From: Actinospica acidithermotolerans
Lineage (GTDB): Bacteria; Actinomycetota; Actinomycetes; Streptomycetales; Catenulisporaceae
DNA length: 44,767 bases
Assembly (NCBI RefSeq): GCF_018139625.1
Contig: NZ_JAGSOH010000059.1
Span: forward strand, 1 to 44,767
Direction: 5' to 3'
Shown: piece by piece, positions 33,468-42,118 of the stretch
How the letters are laid out: every line of letters starts with the position of its first letter
Position numbering within the stretch: the first letter of the stretch is position 1
Notes under the pieces: generated by a model
The model's database searches: none
What the model saw: only the letters and a program-made list of their open reading frames with translations
What the model was told of the DNA's origin: nothing
Program-made: the position numbers and the translations under genes

Positions 33468-34700
33468 GTGAGAACCCTGAGCGGCGGTCCGGGCGCTGAG
33501 TTCGCCGTTCCCGCGCAGACAAGGTCTGATACATGCATCGCCGATGAGGCGGCGGATTCCGTCTCCCGGCGGGCCGAGCGGGCCGTGGTGATCGCCGTGG
33601 TCGCGATCAGAGCGACGTTCTGCGCGCAGCTCGCGCTCGCGGTGCCGCACGGACTCACCAACTCCACCAGTCCGCGGCTGTTCGGCCTGCTGTCGATGCT
33701 CGCCCTCGCCGAATCCTCGACGCTCGCAGCCTTCGCGTGGCGCCGACGGCGCATCACCGCCGCCGCCGCCATCGCAGACCTCGCTTTCGCGTGCCTGGTC
33801 ATCGCGGCAGAGCCCCTCTACAGCAGCCCGGCCGACCGCGTCGGCACCTGGGTGGCCTGGGGATTCGGCGCGGGCTGCGCCGCCACATTGACCGTGGGCA
33901 CAGGCCTGCGCAGACGCCGTGACGCCGGCGCAGCGGCCGCGGTACTCGCCGCCGTCTACCTCGCCGTCAGCGCAGCGACGCCGCATCCCGCCACCGCCGT
34001 GGTCAACTCGGTCGCCTTGGTCGGCTTCATCGCTGCCGCCCATCTCGTCGCCGCATTCCTGCGCGAGCTCGCCGCCATCGCCGACCAGGCCAGAGCCGCC
34101 GCCGCACGGGCAGCCCAGGAGGCCGAACGCGAGCGACAGCGCAGGCTCCTGCACGATCAGGCCACGGTGCTCGCCCTTCTCAGCCACCGCCACGACGATC
34201 CCGTCCTCGAAGCCAGTCTGCGCATCCAAGCAGCCGCGGCCTCCCGACGCGTCCGCTCGTTCCTCGGCGACACCCGCATCGCAGAGGCGGACGTGGTTCT
34301 CTCCGAGGACCGACCGCTGCTGGTCGACGTCGTCGCCGCCGCGGTAGCTGACTTCACCGACCTGCCGATCACCGTCAACACAGACCTGGTACCGCATTCC
34401 CGGGTGCCATCCGACGCGGCCGAACTGCTGCTCGGAGCGATCCGCACCCTGCTGCACAATGTCCGCCGACACGCCAAGGCCACCACCGTCACCCTCCACG
34501 GCGACCTGATCGACGACGACCGGTGGGAACTGAGCATCATCGACGACGGAGCCGGCTTCGACCCGGCCACCACCCCGGTCGGCTACGGACTGAGCACGCA
34601 GGCAGGCCGAGCTCTCACCGACGCCGGATTCGCCGTGGCCCTCGACTCCGCCCCCGGCGAGGGCACCCGAATCACCATAACCGCCCCGGAAGGCCCCTGA
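33468..34700 (+). CDS. Sensor histidine kinase (NarL-partner type)
   Basis: About 410 aa from a GTG at 33468 (a GTG at 33453 is also possible; the frame open to 33234 is not convincing). Five or six membrane helices occupy residues 35-205. Then comes an Ala/Glu/Arg coiled linker into a HisKA_3-like box ERQRRLLHDQATVLALLSHR, with the His of LHD as the phospho-acceptor. The ATPase domain has the N box (LLHNVRRHAKATTVTLHG), G1 (IIDDGAGFDP) and G2 (GYGLSTQAGRA). There is no extracellular sensor domain, so it probably senses through its membrane segments. The stop codon overlaps the response-regulator start (TGATG). Confidence 0.88.
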   Translation: MRTLSGGPGAEFAVPAQTRSDTCIADEAADSVSRRAERAVVIAVVAIRATFCAQLALAVPHGLTNSTSPRLFGLLSMLALAESSTLAAFAWRRRRITAAAAIADLAFACLVIAAEPLYSSPADRVGTWVAWGFGAGCAATLTVGTGLRRRRDAGAAAAVLAAVYLAVSAATPHPATAVVNSVALVGFIAAAHLVAAFLRELAAIADQARAAAARAAQEAERERQRRLLHDQATVLALLSHRHDDPVLEASLRIQAAAASRRVRSFLGDTRIAEADVVLSEDRPLLVDVVAAAVADFTDLPITVNTDLVPHSRVPSDAAELLLGAIRTLLHNVRRHAKATTVTLHGDLIDDDRWELSIIDDGAGFDPATTPVGYGLSTQAGRALTDAGFAVALDSAPGEGTRITITAPEGP

Positions 34701-35392
34701 TGAACCCCGATGCCGACCAGCAGGCGACGGTCGCCGTGATCGATGACGACACCATTGTCCGCGAAGGGCTACGTGCGTTGATGCCAATGCACCGGGTGAC
34801 CTGCGCATTCGAGCACCACAGCGAATTCCTGGCCGAGCGGCCCAGCGTCGACCTCGTTGTGCTGGACCTGAACCTGGACGGTGTCGGGCAGGCCGCCACC
34901 CGCCACGGCGCCACTGCCATCGCCGATGTCCGCGACGCCGGCTACCCCGTGCTGATTTATACCAACGAGAACCGGCGACTGGTGCTCGCCGGTTGCCTGG
35001 CAGCCGGGGCCGACGGCGTGATCCACAAGACCCAGTCGCTGCAGGAACTTGCCGACGCGATCACCGCCGTGCGCAACGGACAGACCGTCATCACGCCCGC
35101 GCTCACCGGCCTCGCCGAAGCCATCGACCGCTACGGCCACCTGCCCGCGCTCACCCCCAGACAGCGCCAGGTCCTGGCCGGCCGCGCGCGAGGCAAGACC
35201 TTCCGCCGCGTCGCCTCCGAACTCGGCATCAGCGAGAAGATGGCGCACGAGCACATGAGCGCCGTCACAACCAAGTTCGCCAACTACCTGCGCACCCACT
35301 CCCCCACCGACCTCGAACGCACACTCGGACTCGCGCAAGGAGATCTCCTTCACCGGCCTACGGTAGAAGAGTCGAGCCGACCTTCAGCCTGA
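34700..35392 (+). CDS. NarL/FixJ-type response regulator (230 aa)
   Basis: The receiver domain (residues 8-130) has the acidic pocket VIDDD, the phospho-acceptor in LVVLDLNLDG and the conserved Lys in GVIHKTQS. The C-terminal LuxR-type helix-turn-helix begins LPALTPRQRQVLAGRARGKT and contains the recognition region VASELGISEKMAHEHM. It pairs with the overlapping kinase gene. Promoter targets cannot be read from the sequence, but the divergent membrane-protein operon (33235 downwards) is the obvious candidate. Confidence 0.92.
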   Translation: MNPDADQQATVAVIDDDTIVREGLRALMPMHRVTCAFEHHSEFLAERPSVDLVVLDLNLDGVGQAATRHGATAIADVRDAGYPVLIYTNENRRLVLAGCLAAGADGVIHKTQSLQELADAITAVRNGQTVITPALTGLAEAIDRYGHLPALTPRQRQVLAGRARGKTFRRVASELGISEKMAHEHMSAVTTKFANYLRTHSPTDLERTLGLAQGDLLHRPTVEESSRPSA

Positions 35393-35546
35393 AGACCACC
35401 TCGAGTTATCGGCTCGTCGGCGCCATGTATCCGGCGACGAACTTCGCCTTCGGGAGGGGATTTCGCGTTCCGTGGCGCGCGGGGGTAGCGCGCGCGAGAA
35501 GTGACCCGGATAGATCCAACTGCCGTCCACGGTAGGGGCATTTCCG

Positions 35547-35772
35547 ATGTTCGGCGAGCAGATTGCAGCCTTTTTTGGTGGGCTCGCCATTTAGGCTCGA
35601 AGCCGTCGGGTTTGCTGAAGCGTGTGAAGCGCGCTACTTCGTTCGCTCAATTGAAGACGTCAGCCGACGGCTTCGGGCGCAGGGCTATGGCAGGCCTGGC
35701 GAAATCAGGGCGGCGCGTGAAGTTCTGGTAAAACGTGTGATCAAGCAACGTGCACGGGCATACTTGAGCTGA
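35547..35772 (+). pseudogene. Short ORF interrupted at a run of six Ts
   Basis: From ATG 35547, with AGGGG upstream, the frame reads MFGEQIAAFFGGLAI and stops. A +1 shift at the T6 run (35571-35576) continues as VGSPFRLEAVGFAEACEARYF then VRSIEDVSRRLRAQGYGRPG to the TGA at 35772, a plausible helical protein of about 75 aa. The second part can also be read on its own from a TTG at 35563. It could be a frameshifted small gene of the NTPase locus that follows. No family is recognised. Confidence 0.35.
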
Positions 35773-35803
35773 TGGCTCGTTAGATTGTTGCGAGGAGGGG
35801 CAG

Positions 35804-36277
35804 TTGGTCGGGCTTGAGTTGGTTGCCGGGTACCTGATGGCCTGGGCCGTACGCAAGGCTCGCAGGGTCGGTCAGGAGCTCGACCAGGATGCGGACCTCG
35901 TCCTGGACGCCGGACTGGATCGACTGCACAACCTCGTGGTTGCGAAGCTCGGTAGCGACCCGGCCCTAGCCAGGCTTGAGCAGGAGGTTACAGACGGCGG
36001 CGAGGTGTCTGAGCGTACGCGGCGCCGGGTCGTGGATGCCGTCGCTGAAGCGGCTGAGTCGGACGAGGAGTTCTCGGCATCGCTGCGCGATCTGCTCGCG
36101 TCGCTTGAGCACGCCGCTGGCGGGGAGGGAGCGGGCATCATCGCGGGAACGCGGGCGGCCGTGGTCACAGGAGATGCCGAGGTAACGGCCAAGGATGGTA
36201 GCGCGGCAGCGCTGACCATGGGCGATGTCACACTCGGGGCGACGGACCCTTCCAAGCCGGGGCGCGGCTCGGCTTAG
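35804..36277 (+). CDS. Small partner protein of the NACHT-like NTPase (157 aa)
   Basis: A TTG start sits behind a strong GAGGAGGGG. The N-terminal 110 residues are helical (YLMAWAVRKARRVGQELDQD, then VSERTRRRVVDAVAEAAESD). A C-terminal beta-type segment has short alternating strands (GTRAAVVTGDAEVTAKDGSA, then TMGDVTLG). This two-part shape is common upstream of actinobacterial STAND NTPase genes, where it resembles an effector-associated or recognition module, though I can give no firm family name. It ends at a TAG just before coding sequence for the NTPase resumes in the -1 frame, so it may be the N-terminus of a single split protein. Confidence 0.75.
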   Translation: MVGLELVAGYLMAWAVRKARRVGQELDQDADLVLDAGLDRLHNLVVAKLGSDPALARLEQEVTDGGEVSERTRRRVVDAVAEAAESDEEFSASLRDLLASLEHAAGGEGAGIIAGTRAAVVTGDAEVTAKDGSAAALTMGDVTLGATDPSKPGRGSA

Positions 36278-36279
36278 CT

Positions 36280-39200
36280 GGTCCCGGCGTACCGATCCTG
36301 AAGCCAGGTTTTCACGCGCACGATGCGTGGCAGATCTCCGCAACTGGTGGGAGCGTCGCGGCCGGCTATATCGAGAAGCTCTACCTCGCGGGCCCGCTGC
36401 CCCCGCTAGCCGCGCACTACGGCTGGCGGGAGTACATCGAACAGGTCCGCGGCATCGCGCCGCGCGACGGCCTGCTCGATCGCGACCCTGAGCTCGCGCA
36501 GATGGCTGCGTTCTGCGTTGCCAGCCTCGAGTCTAAAGCGCCGGGATACTGGTGGTGGCAGGCCGAGGCGTGGTCCGGTAAGAGCGCACTGACCTCATGG
36601 TTTTGTCTGAACGCGCCACCGGGTGTTGTGGTCGTGTCATTCTTCGTCACCGCCCGCTTCGGCGCGCAGGCCGATAGCGGGGCGTTCGTCGCCGCGATCG
36701 GAGCGCAGTTAGAGGAGCTTGTTGCAGAACGCCGTGCGTTAGCTTCTGCCGGCGATCACTCACTCGATCCAGCGCCGGCCGCATCGAACTGGAGGGCGCT
36801 GCTTTCCGAACTCGCAGCGCTATGCCGAGACAGGGAAGAGGTGCTTGTACTGCTGGTGGACGGTCTCGACGAGGACCAGAGCAGTGCGCGCAATCTGCCG
36901 AGCATAGCCGCGTTGCTGCCGAAGTCAGGGGTCGAGGGGCTGCGCGTGATCCTCGCGAGCCGCCCGCACCCGCCCCTCCCACTCGATGTGGCCGCCGATC
37001 ACCCTCTCCACGACCCGGCCATCGTGCGGCATCTTGCTCGCTCTCCGCACGCGCGAGTGATGCGCGATGCGGCGCTGTTGGAGCTTCAGCGCATGCTTGC
37101 CGATTCCGCGGTCGCCCTCGACGTCGTCGGTTTGCTCGCTGCCGCGCGCGGCGGTCTGAGCCTGCCGGACATCGAAGAGCTGACTGGGCTCGCGCCCTAC
37201 GAGATTCAGTGGGTTCTGACAGGCTCGGCAGGACGGATGATCAGCTCCCGCGAGACCGGTTGGCGAACCTCTGGAGCGGCAGGGACCGTGTTCCTGCTGG
37301 TACACGAAACGCTCCAGCCCGAGGTGCGCGCGGCGCTGGGCGAGGCCCGCTTCACCGCCTACGTCAACCGGCTGCACGCGTGGGCGGATCGCTACCGCGA
37401 GCTTGGATGGCCCGCCGAGACGCCTGTATACGTACTGCGCGGATACCAGGCCATGCTGCAAGACCGCGGCGACACCGAACGTCTCGTCGCGCTCGGCATC
37501 GACACGGTGCGTCACGGCCGGATGCTGAAGCAGAGCGGCGGTGATTTCGCCAGCTTCGCCGAGATCGACGCCGCCCAGCGCGCTGTGCTGCTTCAGCGGG
37601 ACCCGAACCTGCAGGATCTGGCGTGGCTTGCCGTGCATCGCGCCGATCTCGTAGCCGGCAATACGCATATGCCCGCCGAACTTCCGAAGGTGTGGATCCT
37701 GCTGGGCGACGTGGAACGTGGCGAAGCCCTCTCGCGCTCTCGTGGGCAAGACGACCAGGAGCTCGCGCAACTTATCGAACCCTTGCTCAGCGCTCACCGA
37801 TTTGAGCGCGCCAAGGAGATCGCCCTCGGCCTGGATTTCGATGGGCAACGGAGATTGGCGTTGGAGGCGGTCGCCACAGCGCAGGTCAAGGCCGGACTTT
37901 ATGACGATGCCGAGAACACGGCACTCGCGATGGACGCGCTGGGCGACCAGGCAGCCGCGCTGTGCCGAGTCATGGTGGCGTTTCGCGCCGTCGGGCAGGA
38001 CGCACGTGCCGCGCACCTAGCCACGACCGTGGGCCGCACCTCCTACCCCTCTGGGTTGCCTCCGCTGGCTATGGTGCGCATAGGGCTCTACGACCAAGTC
38101 GAGGCGGCGCTCAGTACGAAGATTCCGGAGGATTCGTCTCAGGCGAGGAGTCACGCTGAGAATGTGGCCTCTGTCGCCGCCGCAATGGCCGAGGCCGGAG
38201 AATGGGAACGTGCGCGCCGAGTCGCGGAGTTGCGTCCCGGGTACCGTGACACGAAGCCTTCCAGGCTCGGGAGCTTCCACGCGGGCTTGGCCCTCACCTA
38301 CTTCAACGCCGGACTCGACGACTACGCCCTAATCGACGCGCAGATAGCTGAGCCGTGCGTAGACGGGCTTTTCGGCGGTGGGGACTCACTGCGGACCAGG
38401 ATCGCCCCTATCTACGCGGGCCTTGGCCACCACGAGCGTGCGACGGCCGTGGTCGCCGAGATAGAGCACCGCCTCGGCCGAGCCGCGACCTGGGTCGAGG
38501 TCGCAGCGGCCTGCGTCAAACGGGGAATGCGGCAACAGGCGCATCGCTACGCAGATCAGGCCGTCAGCGAAGTGGAGAATTTCGTCGCAACCAGCAAGGC
38601 CGCTGACCTCCCGGCAATCGACTTTCTTGGGGGCCTTCTCCGAAGCCTCACTGCGGCGGGATGCGACGCCGAATGCGAACGGCTCATGGTCGTTATCGAG
38701 GCGATTACCCACAATCGCCACACGGCTGACGACCTCGCAAGCACCGCGCAAGCCTTTGGCGTTCGCGGAAACTACGACGCGGCGCGAAAGTCTGCGCAGG
38801 AGATAACGGCGCCGGAACACCGAGCTCGCGCGCTTGCCGCGCTCGCCCTGGAACTCGTCAAGGCGGGGCTTGCGCACGAAGCGGCGCGATGCGCGGAAGA
38901 CGCCGAGGCCGCGGTACGAGAGTCTGCGACGACGTTTCGCACGCAAGCCCTCGCCGATCTCGCAACATACACCCGAAACGTGCCGAAGCGACCGCAGCCG
39001 TCAAGCGAGAGCCCGTCGTGGGATGCTGAGGAACGGGCATTGCTCGAGGCAGCACTTAAGTTCGCCGAGCTCGGAAAGCATCAGGCGGCAGAGCACACCG
39101 CATCTGCGATACGTCGTCCAGACCACCGAGCCATGGCCCTTGCCGAAGTCGCACTAATACTTCACCGCTCCGGACACATAAACCCGGCCACCCAGATCGC

Positions 39201-39669
39201 CGACACAGCCACCGAAACAGACATAACAGAGGACAAGGTATTCGTCCTCGCACACCTAGCCGACTACTTTCGCTCCGCCGGACTCGAAGGGGCCGCGCGG
39301 AGGGCGGCGCTGAAGTCCGCACGCCACGTGAACGATCGCGACACCACCGAACTCGAGCTCGTCATCGCAAGCCGCAGCCTCGTCAACTGCGGGCTCGACG
39401 ACGACGCCGAACAGCTCATTGAACGCATCGCCGATCCCCGCACCCGTGCGAAGGTCAGCATCGAGATGGCCACAGCCCTCGCCGGCGCCTGTTCACGCGA
39501 GCGAGAACCCGACGAACACCGGCTTCTACGTGCACGTCGTCACCTTGCATACGGCCTAGTGGCGGCTTCCTGGAAGGACACTCTTCCAGCGTTGAAGCTG
39601 GTGGAAACCGATGCGCTCTCCAGAATCGAGCAGTACCTTACTCACGCGGCTTCCACCGGGACGACGTAG
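36280..39669 (+). CDS. STAND/NACHT-like P-loop NTPase with helical-repeat tail; start missing
   Basis: Coding character is visible from 36280 (PGVPILKPGFHAHDAWQISA, then YIEKLYLAGPLPPLAAHYGW), but no ATG, GTG or TTG occurs in this frame until 36502. The P-loop region reads WWWQAEAWSGKSALTSWF, with Ala at the first Gly of GxxxxGKS. Walker B is EVLVLLVDGLDED. Then come LRVILASRPHPPLP and a winged-helix-like region to about 37300, followed by some 700 residues of TPR/HEAT-like pairs (RRLALEAVATAQVKAGLYDD is one). Such proteins are conflict-system sensors or signalling switches in actinobacteria. With a -1 shift at GGGG (36259-36262) it fuses to the upstream ORF as one protein of about 1,288 aa. 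From the first ATG alone it is 1,055 aa. Confidence 0.8.
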   Translation, partial: GPGVPILKPGFHAHDAWQISATGGSVAAGYIEKLYLAGPLPPLAAHYGWREYIEQVRGIAPRDGLLDRDPELAQMAAFCVASLESKAPGYWWWQAEAWSGKSALTSWFCLNAPPGVVVVSFFVTARFGAQADSGAFVAAIGAQLEELVAERRALASAGDHSLDPAPAASNWRALLSELAALCRDREEVLVLLVDGLDEDQSSARNLPSIAALLPKSGVEGLRVILASRPHPPLPLDVAADHPLHDPAIVRHLARSPHARVMRDAALLELQRMLADSAVALDVVGLLAAARGGLSLPDIEELTGLAPYEIQWVLTGSAGRMISSRETGWRTSGAAGTVFLLVHETLQPEVRAALGEARFTAYVNRLHAWADRYRELGWPAETPVYVLRGYQAMLQDRGDTERLVALGIDTVRHGRMLKQSGGDFASFAEIDAAQRAVLLQRDPNLQDLAWLAVHRADLVAGNTHMPAELPKVWILLGDVERGEALSRSRGQDDQELAQLIEPLLSAHRFERAKEIALGLDFDGQRRLALEAVATAQVKAGLYDDAENTALAMDALGDQAAALCRVMVAFRAVGQDARAAHLATTVGRTSYPSGLPPLAMVRIGLYDQVEAALSTKIPEDSSQARSHAENVASVAAAMAEAGEWERARRVAELRPGYRDTKPSRLGSFHAGLALTYFNAGLDDYALIDAQIAEPCVDGLFGGGDSLRTRIAPIYAGLGHHERATAVVAEIEHRLGRAATWVEVAAACVKRGMRQQAHRYADQAVSEVENFVATSKAADLPAIDFLGGLLRSLTAAGCDAECERLMVVIEAITHNRHTADDLASTAQAFGVRGNYDAARKSAQEITAPEHRARALAALALELVKAGLAHEAARCAEDAEAAVRESATTFRTQALADLATYTRNVPKRPQPSSESPSWDAEERALLEAALKFAELGKHQAAEHTASAIRRPDHRAMALAEVALILHRSGHINPATQIADTATETDITEDKVFVLAHLADYFRSAGLEGAARRAALKSARHVNDRDTTELELVIASRSLVNCGLDDDAEQLIERIADPRTRAKVSIEMATALAGACSREREPDEHRLLRARRHLAYGLVAASWKDTLPALKLVETDALSRIEQYLTHAASTGTT

Positions 39670-40041
39670 CACACGTGAACAGCATTATCGGTACGCCGAG
39701 AGATCCGGGCAAGCCTTAACACCTCGAGTTCGGTTTGGCGTAACGCATTATCCACCGCATCTCCGGCTGACTCGTGGACCGCCAGTTACCGTCCGCCGCT
39801 CCCGCCGACTATCGCCTGTCGGCACAGGCCGCCCTTGTAGTGGGCCGAGTCAGCGGCCTGCAACCGAGTACCCGACTCGGTCCGAAGGCGTCCGCACCGT
39901 CGACGCCGAAGCAACCGGCAGCACCCACTGACCTTAACCCGAAGGAGTCAGTGGTAAAGCGCGCCGCGGGCCACTCCGTTGGGAGAGCCGGTGTTCATCG
40001 GCGTCCATCGCCACGAAGGCATCGGCGCGCCGTGCACCGGT
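39670..40041. other. Intergenic stretch, possible gene remnant
   Basis: About 370 bp between the NTPase stop and the convergent yeiH stop. Several plus-strand frames are open across it, but none has a start signal or recognisable family. A dyad, CCACTGAC (39925-39932) with GTCAGTGG (39947-39954), has a 14-nt loop and no U-tract. It may act as a weak terminator between the convergent genes. Confidence 0.4.
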
Positions 40042-41193
40042 TCAGAGTGTGCCGGTCAGGGCTTGCAGGGCGAGGCTGCTGAGAGCGACCGTCGCCCACA
40101 ACACCGCGCCGAGCAGCACTGGACGGTGCCCAGCGCGGCGCATGTCGGCCAGGCGCATCGAAAGGCCGATGCCGGCCAGCGCGGTGGTGATCAGGAAGGT
40201 GCCGAACGTGGAAAGCGGCGAGTGCCAACCCGCCGGGATCACGCCAATGCTGTCGAGGGCGGCGGCGGCGAGAAAGCCGATCAGGAACACGGGCACGATC
40301 TTGCGCCATGGCATCGCTCTGAGGCTGAAGCCTGGAACGACGTCCCCCTCCCCAGATGCGGCGGTGCGCGCCTCGCGCCTCGCGGTGAACGCTGCCAGTC
40401 CGATCACGATCGGGATCAACATCAGGGTTCGAGTGAGTTTGATCACGATGCCGTAGGAGCCCGCTCCCCCGCCGTAAGCGAAGGACGCGGCCACGACAGA
40501 GGAGGTGTCGTTGATCGCGGTTCCCGCCCACAGGCCGAAGGAGTGCGGACTCATACCGAGCAGGTGGCCGACCAGGGGGAACAGCAGGACGGCGGCGATG
40601 TTGAAGGTGAAAATCGTACCGATGGCGTAGGCGACCTCAACCTGCTTCGCCTTGATCACCGAGGTGGTCGCGGCAATTGCGGAGGCGCCGCAGATGCCGG
40701 TGCCCACGCCGATCAGGATCTGGGTGTTGCCGCGCACCCCGAGCAGCCGACCGAACAGCCACGCTCCGGCCAAAGCGGCGGTCAGGCTGCCGAGCATGAC
40801 CGGCAACGAGTCGCCTCCCACGCGCACGACCTGCTGGAGCGAGAGCCCGGTCCCGAGGACCACGATGGAAAGTTGAAGGACGGGCTTGGACGCAACGGCG
40901 TAGCCCGGCCTCCACCGGGTGCCGTGGAATGGCGGAATGAATGTCGCGGCGAGGACACCGAGCACGATGCCGAACACCGGGCCGCCGACGATTGGCGCGA
41001 GATGGCCGAGCCAGGTGGCGATCACCGCAACGGCGACGGCAAGGCCGAGCCCCGGCAGCACCCGCGCGATACGCGAGTGACGCGGTGCGTCCGGCTTGGT
41101 GCAGACCAGGGCGTGTTCGGTCGCGGTCACCGCGACGGCGTATCCGACTCGACGAACCCAGCCCGGGCGCGTGCCATCACCAGACCTCCTCAT
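40042..41193 (-). CDS. yeiH: YeiH/UPF0324-family putative sulfate exporter (383 aa)
   Basis: Ten or so membrane helices with the family features: the LVLGTGLSLQQVVRVGG-type segment, LGVRGNTQILIGVGTGICGA then SAIAATTSVIKAK, and WAGTAINDTSSVVAASFAYG. Members are annotated as putative sulfate/sulfonate exporters, several being induced by sulfur compounds under CysB-like or LysR control. The start at 41193 is directly next to a perfect palindrome. The longer upstream frame overlaps the regulator gene antisense and is rejected. It diverges from the GntR gene, with an 84-bp gap, and a TauE/SafE exporter lies beyond that, so the group looks like a sulfur-oxyanion efflux locus. Confidence 0.88.
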   Translation of the reverse strand: MRRSGDGTRPGWVRRVGYAVAVTATEHALVCTKPDAPRHSRIARVLPGLGLAVAVAVIATWLGHLAPIVGGPVFGIVLGVLAATFIPPFHGTRWRPGYAVASKPVLQLSIVVLGTGLSLQQVVRVGGDSLPVMLGSLTAALAGAWLFGRLLGVRGNTQILIGVGTGICGASAIAATTSVIKAKQVEVAYAIGTIFTFNIAAVLLFPLVGHLLGMSPHSFGLWAGTAINDTSSVVAASFAYGGGAGSYGIVIKLTRTLMLIPIVIGLAAFTARREARTAASGEGDVVPGFSLRAMPWRKIVPVFLIGFLAAAALDSIGVIPAGWHSPLSTFGTFLITTALAGIGLSMRLADMRRAGHRPVLLGAVLWATVALSSLALQALTGTL

Positions 41194-41207
41194 AATGTCC
41201 GGACATT
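41194..41207. promoter_or_regulatory. Perfect 14-bp palindrome in the yeiH/gntR promoter
   Basis: AATGTCCGGACATT is its own reverse complement and lies directly before the yeiH start codon, in an 84-bp divergent intergenic region. A second inverted repeat, GGTACT (41211-41216) with AGTACC (41240-41245), follows it. Both are good candidate operators for the adjacent GntR/UTRA regulator. The first would overlap the yeiH ribosome-binding site or leader. Confidence 0.6.
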
Positions 41208-41277
41208 CAAGGTACTCATAGAGCGTACATTTCGCAAGCAGTACCATGAGCTGACAGTCCGCGTCGGAAGGCACACG

Positions 41278-42048
41278 GTGACAGCGCTCGACCGCGATGC
41301 CGCCACCCCGCTGTGGCGGCAGTTGCAGACCGACCTCGAAGCGCGGCTCAAATCCGGGGAGTTCGCCGAACGCTTCCCGGGCGAATTGGCCCTGGGCGAG
41401 CACTACGGAGTCAGTCGGCACACCGTCCGACAGGCGCTGCGTCAACTGCGCGCCGACGGGCTGGTGCTGGCCGAACGCGGCCGCCAGCCGCGTATCGCGC
41501 CCGCGTCCGAGATTCACCAGCCGATGGGCGCGCTCTACAGCCTGTTCGCCCGCGTCGAAGCCACCGGACTCGGCCAGCACAGCCTCGTGCGCGCACTCGA
41601 CGTCCGCGCCGACGCCGTCGTCGCCGACCGGCTCGGCTTGGAAGGCTCGACGCCGCTCTTCCACCTCGAACGAGTGCGCCACGCCGGCGATCAACCCCTG
41701 GCCCTCGACCGGGTCTGGATGCCCGCCGAAATCGCCGCCCCGCTCCTCAACGCCGATTTCACGCACACCAGCCTCTACGCCGAATTGGCCGAACGCGCCG
41801 GTGTGCGCCTGGAGCACGGAAGCGAAGAGATCCACGCAGTCCTGCCCGCCGCCGCGGAACGCACGCTGCTGCACTGCTCGCCGACCACCGCGGGCTTCTC
41901 CATCCACCGCATCGGATATTCCGGGGGCGCCCCGGTGGAATGGCGCCACACCCTCGTGCGCGGCGACCGCTTCGCGCTGACCGCCGACTTCTCCGCCCAG
42001 GCCGGCTATCGGCTACGCCCGGCGCAGACCAGGACTGCCGCCTCTTAG
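41278..42048 (+). CDS. GntR-family regulator with UTRA domain (256 aa)
   Basis: The GTG at 41278 follows GGAAGG and gives a normal start (TALDRDAATPLWRQLQTDLE). The winged helix-turn-helix covers residues 8-75 (GELALGEHYGVSRHTVRQAL, then RQLRADGLVLAERGR). Residues 90-250 form the UTRA ligand-binding domain (ALDRVWMPAEIAAPLLN; FSIHRIGYSGGAPVEWRHTL). This is the HutC subfamily, normally a repressor released by a small effector. Divergence from yeiH and the palindromes between the genes suggest that it controls the exporter and itself. The effector is unknown; a sulfur compound is a guess from context. Confidence 0.92.
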   Translation: MTALDRDAATPLWRQLQTDLEARLKSGEFAERFPGELALGEHYGVSRHTVRQALRQLRADGLVLAERGRQPRIAPASEIHQPMGALYSLFARVEATGLGQHSLVRALDVRADAVVADRLGLEGSTPLFHLERVRHAGDQPLALDRVWMPAEIAAPLLNADFTHTSLYAELAERAGVRLEHGSEEIHAVLPAAAERTLLHCSPTTAGFSIHRIGYSGGAPVEWRHTLVRGDRFALTADFSAQAGYRLRPAQTRTAAS

Positions 42049-42118
42049 GAGCGGAACCGAACCCGCGTCGCCGCGCTACGCGACGCGGTCTTTCGGTCCT
42101 GAGCGCCCGTAGGGGCCA

